From positions 1 through 42,620 of the forward strand of contig NZ_JAEQAZ010000064.1 of NCBI RefSeq assembly GCF_016654115.1: a stretch of DNA of 42,620 nt. Direction: 5' to 3'. The DNA is from Streptomyces sp. MBT53 (lineage in GTDB: Bacteria; Actinomycetota; Actinomycetes; Streptomycetales; Streptomycetaceae). A program made the position numbers and the translations under genes. The notes under the pieces were generated by a model. That model ran no database searches and was not told where the DNA came from. It saw only the letters and a program-made list of their open reading frames with translations. Below are positions 30,832 to 37,450 of the stretch, piece by piece. Positions within the stretch are counted from its first letter, which is position 1. Every line of letters begins with the position of its first letter.

Positions 30832-32136
30832 TCAACCCGCAGAGCTGAACGCGGAGTTCATCTTCTTCGCCGCGTCCTTCGAAGCCGCCGCCACGCTCTT
30901 CTTGCCGCTGATGACCTCCTGGAGCATCGTCGGCAGCACCAGCGAGGAGTCGATCTCGGACCAACCGGGCGACGCGGGAACGAACTTGGTGCCGGCGGCC
31001 AGGGTCTGCACGAAGGGCTTCTCGAACGGCACCTTCGCGGCGGCGGCATCGCGGACGTCCGTGAACGTCGGCAGGAAGCCCATCGCGTCGAACATCGAGG
31101 CCTGCGTCGCCTTCGAGGTGAGCTGTTCCATCAGGTCGACCGCGAGCGTGCGGTGCGAAGTGCTCTTCAGGACACCGATGTTGTTGCCGCCGGCGAACGC
31201 GGGGGCGACCGAGCCGGAGGCGACGCCCGGCAGCGGGACGACCGCGTACTTGCCCTTGACCTTGCCCGCCTCGACCGCGCTGTGGCTGAAGTCGCCGCCG
31301 ATCGCCATGCCCGCCTTGCCGGCCGCGAACGCGGTGATGGTGTCGTTGCCGCCCATGACCGCGCACTTGGCGGCGGGACAGTTGTCGCTCGTGAAGAGCG
31401 AGGTGTAGGCCTTGATGCCCTTCTGGGCGGCGGCGCTGTCGATCGCGGAGGTGTAAGAACCCCCCGAACCGCCCTGGGCCGTGGCGAGTTCGCCGCCGTT
31501 GGCCCACACGAAGGGCATCGCGCCGTAGGTGTACGCGCCTCCGACGACAAGGCCGTAGAGGTCGGACTTCGCCTTGTGGATCTTCCGGGCGGTGGACGCC
31601 AACTCGGCCATGGTCTTGGGGGGTTGCAGGCCGAGGTCCTTGAAGACGTCGGTGCGGTAGTAGAGGGCGCGGACGCCGACGTAGAACGGGGAGCCGTACT
31701 GCTTGCCGTCGACCGTGACGGACTGCTTCGCGGTGGGGTCGGTGTCCTTGGCCTCGCTCCAGGCGCCGAACTCCTTGGTGACGTCGAGGAGTCCGCCGTC
31801 GTGGACGTAGCCGGCCGTGTCGGTGTTGCCGTACTCCATGACGTCGGGCGCGGACTTCGGGTCGTTGAACGCGGCCTTGACGCGCTGGGCGCGGGTGTCG
31901 ATCGGGATGTACTCGACGTCGACCTTGGTGCCCTTGTGGGCCTTCTCGAAGGCGGTGACCACGGAGTCGACGACCTTCGCCTTCGGGTCGTTGCCGACCT
32001 CCTGGAAGAGCCACACGCGCAGGGTGCCGCTCTGATCGTCCTTGTCCGAGGACGAGTTGTCGGAGGTCTGGGGCGCGCAGCCGGCGACGACAGCGGCGGC
32101 TGCCAGGAGTACGGCGAATCTGGGGGCGAGCTTCAT
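30832..32136 (-). CDS. Sugar-binding lipoprotein of an ABC importer
   Basis: The 434-aa product has a lipoprotein signal peptide (KLAPRFAVLLAAAAVVAGC, lipid-anchored Cys20) followed by a Ser/Asp-rich linker. The MalE-type binding fold shows TLRVWLFQEVG, RVKAAFNDPKSAPDVMEYGN, GQPYGSPFYVGVRALYYRTD-like and AGKAGMAIGGDF segments. It captures an extracellular oligosaccharide for the MalF/MalG pair downstream; the co-transcribed GH20 enzyme suggests a GlcNAc-containing ligand. The start at ATG 32136 follows GGAGGA. It is first in the operon. An 18-bp palindromic site and a triple direct repeat lie just upstream. Confidence 0.92.
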   Translation of the reverse strand: MKLAPRFAVLLAAAAVVAGCAPQTSDNSSSDKDDQSGTLRVWLFQEVGNDPKAKVVDSVVTAFEKAHKGTKVDVEYIPIDTRAQRVKAAFNDPKSAPDVMEYGNTDTAGYVHDGGLLDVTKEFGAWSEAKDTDPTAKQSVTVDGKQYGSPFYVGVRALYYRTDVFKDLGLQPPKTMAELASTARKIHKAKSDLYGLVVGGAYTYGAMPFVWANGGELATAQGGSGGSYTSAIDSAAAQKGIKAYTSLFTSDNCPAAKCAVMGGNDTITAFAAGKAGMAIGGDFSHSAVEAGKVKGKYAVVPLPGVASGSVAPAFAGGNNIGVLKSTSHRTLAVDLMEQLTSKATQASMFDAMGFLPTFTDVRDAAAAKVPFEKPFVQTLAAGTKFVPASPGWSEIDSSLVLPTMLQEVISGKKSVAAASKDAAKKMNSAFSSAG

Positions 32137-32184
32137 GGAGCGTTCCTCCGGGAATCCGGGCGTGATCCGGGCGTGATCCAGGCG

Positions 32185-32202
32185 TGCGTTGCAACATACG
32201 CA
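32185..32202. promoter_or_regulatory. Candidate repressor operator upstream of the sugar-uptake operon
   Basis: TGCGTTGCAACATACGCA is an imperfect palindrome (TGCGT and ACGCA arms) 49 bp upstream of the lipoprotein gene. Such sites are typical of LacI- or GntR-type sugar regulators. Between it and the gene lie direct repeats of GGGCGTGATCC (about 32158-32181). Confidence 0.45.
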
Positions 32203-32332
32203 ATGGGCGTTTCGCTCTGCACAACACCACGGAGATTAAGGAGTAGATGAACGAAGCCACAAGAGGTCTCAACCACTTCGTGACACGCGAAAGGCCGTCG
32301 AAAGGCCGTCGAAAAACCGCCGAAACGCACAA

Positions 32333-32372
32333 AAGGCCCTCGGGGCGCACCGAAGCGCGCCCCGAGGGCCTT
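32333..32372 (-). terminator. Strong stem-loop terminator after the DUF3039 gene
   Basis: AAGGCCCTCGGGGCGC (32333-32348) pairs perfectly with 32357-32372, a 16-bp stem with an 8-nt loop. On the minus strand it lies 33 nt after the DUF3039 stop. Two copies of GAAAGGCCGTC occur just to its left (about 32289-32311). Confidence 0.85.
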
Positions 32373-32405
32373 ACGAGGTCTTACGAAGTCAGACCGGCCG
32401 AACGG

Positions 32406-32693
32406 CTACTTGTCGCCGCCCTTGCCCTTGTCGCCGTCCCCGCCCGAGCCCATGGACTCGTAGATCTCCTTGCACATGGGACACACCGGGTACTTCTTCG
32501 GGTCGCGGCCCGGCACCCAGACCTTCCCGCACAACGCCACCACGGGAGTGCCGTCCAGGGCGCTCGCCATGATCTTGTCCTTCTGGACGTAATGGGCGAA
32601 GCGCTCATGGTCCCCGTCGCCGTGCGACACCTGGGGCGTCGGCTCTACGAGGGTCCCCGTACCAGTCCCGCGCTCGGGCTCAAGAGTGCTCAT
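32406..32693 (-). CDS. DUF3039 zinc-ribbon-like protein
   Basis: The 95-aa product matches the actinobacterial DUF3039 family: MSTLEPERGTGTGTLVEPTP, HGDGDHERFAHYVQKDKIMA and VVALCGKVWVPGRDPKKYPV with CPMC. The Cys at ALCGK and the CPMC pair, perhaps with His, could bind zinc. A Gly/Lys/Asp-rich tail follows (GGDGDKGKGGDK). Function is unknown. The family is widely conserved in actinomycetes, usually near murA or YqgE as here. The ATG at 32693 is used; an in-frame ATG at 32735 would add 14 residues but runs into the YqgE gene end. Confidence 0.88.
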   Translation of the reverse strand: MSTLEPERGTGTGTLVEPTPQVSHGDGDHERFAHYVQKDKIMASALDGTPVVALCGKVWVPGRDPKKYPVCPMCKEIYESMGSGGDGDKGKGGDK

Positions 32694-32742
32694 AGTGCCA
32701 AGGGTACTGAAGCTCACCGGCATCAGTTCCGCCAAGGGTCGA

Positions 32743-33318
32743 TCAGTTCAGGGAAGGGTCGTCCGGATACGTCGCCACCATCGCCAGCTCGCTGCGCTGG
32801 CGGCGCAGCACCTCGCGCCAGAGCCGCTCGGGGGACGGCGAGGAGACGTCACCGGGCTCCGACTCGACGACGTACCAGGCGCCGTCCGTCAGTTCGTCCT
32901 CCAGTTGCCCCGGTCCCCAGCCGGCGTACCCGGCGAAGATTCTCAGCGAGCCGAGCGCCTTGGCCAGCAGTTCGGGCGGGGCCTCCAGGTCGACGAGGCC
33001 GATCGCGCCGTGCACCCGCCGCCAGCCGAGCGGTGCGCGCTCGGCGGACGACGCGCCGCCCGGGATGACGGCGACGCCGAGGGCCGAGTCCAGCTGCACC
33101 GGGCCGCCCTGGAAGACGACTCCCGGTTCGCCGGCGAGATCCGCCCAGCCCTCCAGGATGTCGCCGACGTCCACAGGAGTAGGCCGGTTGAGGACGACAC
33201 CGAGGGAGCCCTCCTCGTCGTGGTCGAGAAGGAGCACCACCGCGCGGTCGAAGTTCGGGTCCGCCAGGGCGGGTGTTGCCACGAGCAACCGCCCTGTGAG
33301 CGAGGACACCTCGGTCAT
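32743..33318 (-). CDS. YqgE/AlgH family protein
   Basis: The 191-aa product has the full YqgE/AlgH pattern: LTGRLLVATPALADPNFDRA, VVLLLDHDEEGSLGVVLNRP, VFQGGPVQLDSALGV, LRIFAGYAGWGPGQLEDEL and a GAWYVVE end. The family has a known fold but no settled biochemical role; it was named from an alginate-regulation phenotype in Pseudomonas. The start used is ATG 33318; ATG 33327 (MSGMTEV) is an alternative with a weak upstream GGGA. It is divergent from murA across about 250 bp, which contains promoters in both directions but no clear consensus I can point to. Confidence 0.92.
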   Translation of the reverse strand: MTEVSSLTGRLLVATPALADPNFDRAVVLLLDHDEEGSLGVVLNRPTPVDVGDILEGWADLAGEPGVVFQGGPVQLDSALGVAVIPGGASSAERAPLGWRRVHGAIGLVDLEAPPELLAKALGSLRIFAGYAGWGPGQLEDELTDGAWYVVESEPGDVSSPSPERLWREVLRRQRSELAMVATYPDDPSLN

Positions 33319-33571
33319 GCCAGACATGATCCCGCATCTTTCCGTGGATGGGGGAGGCAATGGGGGTTCGGGAGTGAATGCAGCTCAGGGCGGAAAGAGG
33401 CGTCCCCGGCGCACAGAACGCCGTCGTGACCCCATGTGCCCGATAGGGAACGGTTCGTGTTGTGACACAGCTATGACGTAGCTGAGTGGTCCTCGGGCTT
33501 TCTGAAGGGGGGTGGGCGGCCATTACGCTTACGTCTTCGGCCCCTGCCCAACTCCACGGAACGCGAGATTC

Positions 33572-34918
33572 ATGACCGTCAACGGCTCAGACGACGTACT
33601 GCTTGTCCACGGCGGAACCCCGCTGGAGGGCGAGATCCGTGTCCGCGGTGCGAAGAACCTCGTACCCAAGGCCATGGTCGCCGCCCTGCTGGGCAGTGAG
33701 CCAAGTCGACTGCGCAACGTACCGGACATCCGAGACGTTCGGGTCGTACGCGGACTGCTGCAACTGCACGGGGTGACGGTCCGTCCGGGTGAGGAGCCGG
33801 GCGAGCTGGTGCTCGATCCGTCGCACGTCGAGAGCGCCAACGTCGCCGACATCGATGCCCACGCGGGTTCGTCGCGCATCCCGATCCTGTTCTGCGGTCC
33901 GCTGCTGCACCGGCTCGGGCACGCGTTCATCCCGGGTCTCGGCGGCTGCGACATCGGCGGCCGGCCGATCGACTTCCACTTCGAGGTGCTGCGGCAGTTC
34001 GGCGCGAAGATCGAGAAGCGGGCGGACGGCCAGTACCTGGAGGCCCCGCAGCGGCTGCGCGGCACGAAGATCCAGCTGCCGTACCCGTCCGTGGGCGCCA
34101 CCGAGCAGGTGCTGCTGACCGCGGTGTTGGCGGAGGGCGTCACCGAACTCGCCAACGCGGCCGTGGAACCGGAGATCGAGGACCTCATCTGCGTACTGCA
34201 GAAGATGGGCGCGATCATCGCCATGGACACCGACCGCACGATCCGCATCACCGGCGTGGACTCGCTCGGCGGCTACACCCACGCGGCCCTCCCGGACCGC
34301 CTGGAGGCCGCGTCCTGGGCGTCGGCGGCGCTGGCGACCGAGGGCAACATCTACGTCAAGGGTGCGCAGCAGCGCTCGATGATGACGTTCCTCAACACCT
34401 ACCGGAAGGTGGGCGGTGCCTTCGCGATCGACGACGAGGGCATCCGCTTCTGGCACCCCGGTGGGCAGTTGAAGTCCATCGCACTCGAAACGGACGTGCA
34501 CCCGGGCTTCCAGACGGACTGGCAGCAGCCGCTGGTCGTCGCCCTGACGCAGGCGACCGGCCTCTCCATCGTCCACGAGACGGTCTACGAGTCCCGGCTC
34601 GGCTTCACCTCCGCGCTCAACCAGATGGGCGCGCACATCCAGCTCTACCGCGAGTGCCTCGGCGGTTCGCACTGCCGCTTCGGCCAGCGCAACTTCCTGC
34701 ACTCGGCGGTCGTCTCGGGCCCGACCCGCCTCCAGGGCGCCGACCTGGTCATCCCCGACCTCCGCGGCGGCTTCTCGTACCTCATCGCGGCGCTGGCGGC
34801 CCAGGGCACGTCCCGCGTCCACGGCATCGACCTCATCAACCGCGGCTACGAGAACTTCATGGAGAAGCTCGTGGAGCTGGGCGCGAAGGTGGAACTGCCG
34901 GGCAAGGCCCTGGGGTAA
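33572..34918 (+). CDS. murA: UDP-N-acetylglucosamine 1-carboxyvinyltransferase
   Basis: The 448-aa product catalyses the first committed step of peptidoglycan synthesis, adding enolpyruvate from PEP to UDP-GlcNAc in the cytoplasm. The RGAKN motif (Lys29-Asn30) binds substrate. The active-site loop reads FIPGLGGCDIGGRPIDFHFE with Cys126 in the position attacked by fosfomycin (mycobacteria have Asp there), so the enzyme should be fosfomycin-sensitive in principle. The two-domain inside-out barrel ends with DLRGGFSYLIAALAAQGTSR and the C-terminal INRGYENFMEKL helix. The ATG at 33572 is used. Streptomyces often have a second murA; synteny suggests this is the SCO2949-like copy. Confidence 0.96.
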   Translation: MTVNGSDDVLLVHGGTPLEGEIRVRGAKNLVPKAMVAALLGSEPSRLRNVPDIRDVRVVRGLLQLHGVTVRPGEEPGELVLDPSHVESANVADIDAHAGSSRIPILFCGPLLHRLGHAFIPGLGGCDIGGRPIDFHFEVLRQFGAKIEKRADGQYLEAPQRLRGTKIQLPYPSVGATEQVLLTAVLAEGVTELANAAVEPEIEDLICVLQKMGAIIAMDTDRTIRITGVDSLGGYTHAALPDRLEAASWASAALATEGNIYVKGAQQRSMMTFLNTYRKVGGAFAIDDEGIRFWHPGGQLKSIALETDVHPGFQTDWQQPLVVALTQATGLSIVHETVYESRLGFTSALNQMGAHIQLYRECLGGSHCRFGQRNFLHSAVVSGPTRLQGADLVIPDLRGGFSYLIAALAAQGTSRVHGIDLINRGYENFMEKLVELGAKVELPGKALG

Positions 34919-34932
34919 GCGTCTGTACGACG

Positions 34933-34967
34933 ATGGGGCGGCCACCCTGACCGGGTGGCCGCCCCAT
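34933..34967. terminator. Bidirectional terminator between murA and hupA
   Basis: ATGGGGCGGCCACCC (34933-34947) pairs perfectly with 34953-34967 around loop TGACC, a 15-bp stem. It is 14 bp after the murA stop and 47 bp beyond the hupA stop, so it can serve both convergent genes. Confidence 0.88.
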
Positions 34968-35014
34968 TCGCGTTACCTGAGCCTCGTACGCAATCCCGTC
35001 GCGTACGCGAAGGC

Positions 35015-35296
35015 CTACTTGCCCTTGGCGGCTTCCTTGAGCTTCGAGCCCGCGGACACCTTGACGCTGTAACCGGCGGGGATGTTGATCGGGTCGCCGG
35101 TCTGCGGGTTGCGCGCGGTGCGAGCGGCACGGTGGGTGCGCTCGAAGGTCAGGAAGCCGGGGATGGTGACCTTCTCGTCGCCCTTGGAGACGATCTCGCC
35201 GACGGTCTCGGCGAACGCGGCCAGAACGGCGTCGGCGTCCTTGCGGGTCACCTCGGCACGGTCGGCCAGCGCGGCCACCAGCTCACTGCGGTTCAT
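35015..35296 (-). CDS. hupA: HU family nucleoid protein
   Basis: The 93-aa product is a vegetative-type HU: MNRSELVAALADRAEVTRKD, the dimer core VLAAFAETVGEIVSKGDEKV, IPGFLTFERTHRAARTARNP at the base of the DNA-binding arm, QTGDPINIPAG and SVKVSAGSKLKEAAKGK. It lacks the long Lys/Ala-rich C-terminal tail of HupS, so it corresponds to HupA (the SCO2950 type). It binds and bends DNA as a dimer. The ATG at 35296 follows GGGAG at 7-8 nt. The upstream 406 bp is non-coding and contains a 21-bp-spaced direct repeat. Confidence 0.95.
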   Translation of the reverse strand: MNRSELVAALADRAEVTRKDADAVLAAFAETVGEIVSKGDEKVTIPGFLTFERTHRAARTARNPQTGDPINIPAGYSVKVSAGSKLKEAAKGK

Positions 35297-35702
35297 GTTG
35301 TTACTCCCGTGTTCTTCTTGCCGTTTGAGGCGTGCCACGCGGCGGAGCCGCATATCGGGCACGGTGAAGCCGATGCTGCCAGGGTCCTCGGTGAGTCCCC
35401 GGACCCGGGTCCGTCGTCCAGACCCTCGCGCCCGAAGACGCATCCTGCCCCTACCTGCGGCGGGAAAGCCAATCCGGCACCCGTAGGAGTCGCGAGAACA
35501 CCCGTGGGAGTCACACGAAGAGCGCCACTGCATCAGTGTGGTGACGCTCCGTCGGCTCCCGGCAGCGAGGGCCGGGCCTGGAGGGGCCCGAAGCCTGGCC
35601 GCCACGATAAACGGCTGCCGGAGGCCCCGGGTTCCGCGACGCGCCGATGTACGGGCGGCCGTGGCGATCCTCACAGCCGCCGCACACACACGGCCTGATG
35701 CG
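35297..35702. other. 406-bp non-coding region upstream of hupA
   Basis: No plausible gene. It contains the hupA leader and promoter region, a pair of 14-bp direct repeats (35478-35512) and, just left of the malic enzyme end, several GC-rich short inverted repeats including CACTG-CAT-CAGTG at about 35528-35540. The hupA leader could be unusually long. Confidence 0.6.
35478..35512. repeat. Direct repeat CACCCGTRGGAGTC, 21 bp apart, upstream of hupA
   Basis: CACCCGTAGGAGTC at 35478-35491 and CACCCGTGGGAGTC at 35499-35512 differ at one base. Their spacing of 21 bp equals two helical turns, which would place two bound proteins on the same DNA face. They are about 190 bp upstream of the hupA start. 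Confidence 0.7.
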
Positions 35703-37142
35703 CTACGACGCGGCAGGCGTCGCGGAGGGCGCCGCGGCTCCGGCGGCCTTCGCTGCCTCGCGCACCGCGCCGGCCACCGCTCCGGCGACCTTGTCGTTGA
35801 AGACGCTGGGGATGATGTAGTTCGCGTTCAGCTCGTCCTCGGACACGACGTTCGCGAGTGCGGTCGCCGCGGCGAGCATCATCTCCGTGTTGACGGTGCG
35901 GGACTGCGCGTCCAGCAGACCGCGGAAGACACCCGGGAAGACCAGCACGTTGTTGATCTGGTTCGGGAAGTCCGAGCGGCCGGTGGCCACGACAGCGGCC
36001 GTCTGACGGGCGATCGTCGGGTCGACCTCGGGGTCCGGGTTCGCGAGCGCGAACACGATGGCGCCCTCGGCCATCGCGGCCACGTCGTCGCCGTCGAGGA
36101 CGTTCGGGGCGGAGACGCCCACGAAGACGTCGGCGCCGCGCACGGCCTCCTTCAGGGTGCCGGTGAGGCCGTCGGGGTTGGTGTTGTCGGCGATCCAGCG
36201 CAGCGGCGAGTCGGGCTTGGCGTGCACCAGGTCCTCGCGGTCGGCGTGCACGACACCGTGGATGTCGGCGACGACCGCGTTCTTGACGCCGGCGGCGAGC
36301 AGCAGCTTGAGGATGGCGGTACCGGCCGCGCCCGCGCCGGACATGACGACCCGGATGTCACCGATGCCCTTGCCGGCCACCCGCAGGGCGTTGGTCAGCG
36401 CGGCGAGGACGACGATCGCGGTGCCGTGCTGGTCGTCGTGGAACACGGGGATGTCGAGGGCCTCGCGCAGCCGGGCCTCGATCTCGAAGCAGCGCGGCGC
36501 GGAGATGTCCTCCAGGTTGATGCCGGCGAAGCCCGGGGCGATGGCCTTGACGATCGCGACGATCTCGTCGGTGTCCTGGGTGTCCAGGCAGAGCGGCCAG
36601 GCGTCGATGCCGGCGAACCGCTTGAACAGGGCCGCCTTGCCCTCCATGACCGGGAGCGCGGCCTTGGGGCCGATGTTGCCGAGGCCGAGGACGGCCGAGC
36701 CGTCGGTGACGACCGCGACGGAGTTGCGCTTGATGGTGAGGCGGCGCGCGTCCTCGGGGTTCTCCGCGATCGCCATGCACACGCGGGCCACGCCCGGGGT
36801 GTAGATCATGGAGAGGTCGTCACGGTTGCGGATCGGGTGCTTGGACTGCATCTCGATCTTGCCGCCGAGGTGCATGAGGAACGTACGGTCGGAGACCTTG
36901 CCGAGGGTGACGCCCTCGATGCCGCGCAGCTGCTGGACGATCTCGTCGGCGTGGGCGGTGGAGGACGCCGCGATGGTGACGTCGATGCGGAGCTTCTCGT
37001 GGCCGGAGGCGGTCACGTCGAGGCCGGTCACCGAGCCTCCGTGGGACTCCACGGCCGTGGTGATCTGGGAGACCGCCGTTCCGCTGGCGGGCACCTCCAG
37101 ACGGACCGTGATCGAGTAGGAGACGCTGGGCGCCGTAGCCAT
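35703..37142 (-). CDS. Malic enzyme with N-terminal ACT domain
   Basis: The 479-aa product decarboxylates malate to pyruvate. An ACT-type regulatory domain (about residues 9-85, VSYSITVRLEVPASGTAVSQ onwards) precedes the catalytic domain, which shows SMIYTPGVARVC (Tyr114), TDGSAVLGLGNIGPKAALPV (Lys160), metal ligands in GINLEDISAPRCFEIE (Glu211, Asp212) and FHDDQHGT (Asp237), and a dinucleotide fold GAGAAG (about 269-274). The ACT domain suggests allosteric control. S. coelicolor has NAD- and NADP-dependent malic enzymes; synteny matches SCO2951, which I recall as the NAD-linked one, but cofactor is not proven here. The ATG at 37142 follows AGAGGAAG. A 21-bp palindrome lies 87 bp upstream. 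Confidence 0.94.
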   Translation of the reverse strand: MATAPSVSYSITVRLEVPASGTAVSQITTAVESHGGSVTGLDVTASGHEKLRIDVTIAASSTAHADEIVQQLRGIEGVTLGKVSDRTFLMHLGGKIEMQSKHPIRNRDDLSMIYTPGVARVCMAIAENPEDARRLTIKRNSVAVVTDGSAVLGLGNIGPKAALPVMEGKAALFKRFAGIDAWPLCLDTQDTDEIVAIVKAIAPGFAGINLEDISAPRCFEIEARLREALDIPVFHDDQHGTAIVVLAALTNALRVAGKGIGDIRVVMSGAGAAGTAILKLLLAAGVKNAVVADIHGVVHADREDLVHAKPDSPLRWIADNTNPDGLTGTLKEAVRGADVFVGVSAPNVLDGDDVAAMAEGAIVFALANPDPEVDPTIARQTAAVVATGRSDFPNQINNVLVFPGVFRGLLDAQSRTVNTEMMLAAATALANVVSEDELNANYIIPSVFNDKVAGAVAGAVREAAKAAGAAAPSATPAAS

Positions 37143-37228
37143 GGCCGACTTCCTCTGCTTTCACCGTTGAGCTGAGTACGCGCTCCGATGGTCGCACCTA
37201 CTGCCCGGTAGGCGTTAGCCGCCCCCGA

Positions 37229-37249
37229 TTGCGAACGTTTTGTTCGCAA
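37229..37249. promoter_or_regulatory. Perfect 8+8 palindrome upstream of the malic enzyme gene
   Basis: TTGCGAAC-GTTTT-GTTCGCAA has perfect 8-bp arms and a 5-bp spacer. It resembles a repressor operator (TetR/GntR-like size). A LexA box would need a 4-bp spacer between GAAC and GTTC, so it is not a canonical SOS box. Confidence 0.55.
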
Positions 37250-37252
37250 GAA

Positions 37253-37281
37253 AAAGAGGCCCCCGTAATGGAGGCCTCTTT
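37253..37281 (-). terminator. Stem-loop with U-tract between HelD-type and malic enzyme genes
   Basis: AAAGAGGCC (37253-37261) pairs with GGCCTCTTT (37273-37281). On the minus strand the stem is followed by TTTTTC, a good intrinsic terminator for transcription coming from the HelD-type gene. Confidence 0.78.
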
Positions 37282-37304
37282 CACGATCCATGACACACGT
37301 TCAA

Positions 37305-37393
37305 TGACACCGACCCGCCATGCTCGCCTCGCGGCAAGTGGTCGCTCTAAGCGACGAAGGTTGGGCCCGGGGGCTTGGATCGGGCCGGTGTCA
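37305..37393 (-). ncRNA. Possible structured RNA: 13-bp outer stem with inner hairpin
   Basis: TGACACCGACCCG (37305-37317) pairs with CGGGCCGGTGTCA (37381-37393); the only imperfection is a G-U wobble when read on the minus strand. Inside is a perfect hairpin GTCGCT-CTA-AGCGAC (37341-37355). It lies between the HelD-type stop and the terminator at 37253, so it could be a 3' UTR structure or a small RNA. Only pairing supports the call. Confidence 0.35.
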
Positions 37394-37450
37394 CACCCAG
37401 GCTAACAAACAGATCCCGTAAGGCCATTCCCATCCCGCAGGTTCACAGAA

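Noticed and set aside
37229..37249. LexA/SOS box
   Set aside because: The spacing between GAAC and GTTC is 5 bp; the actinobacterial SOS box needs 4 bp.
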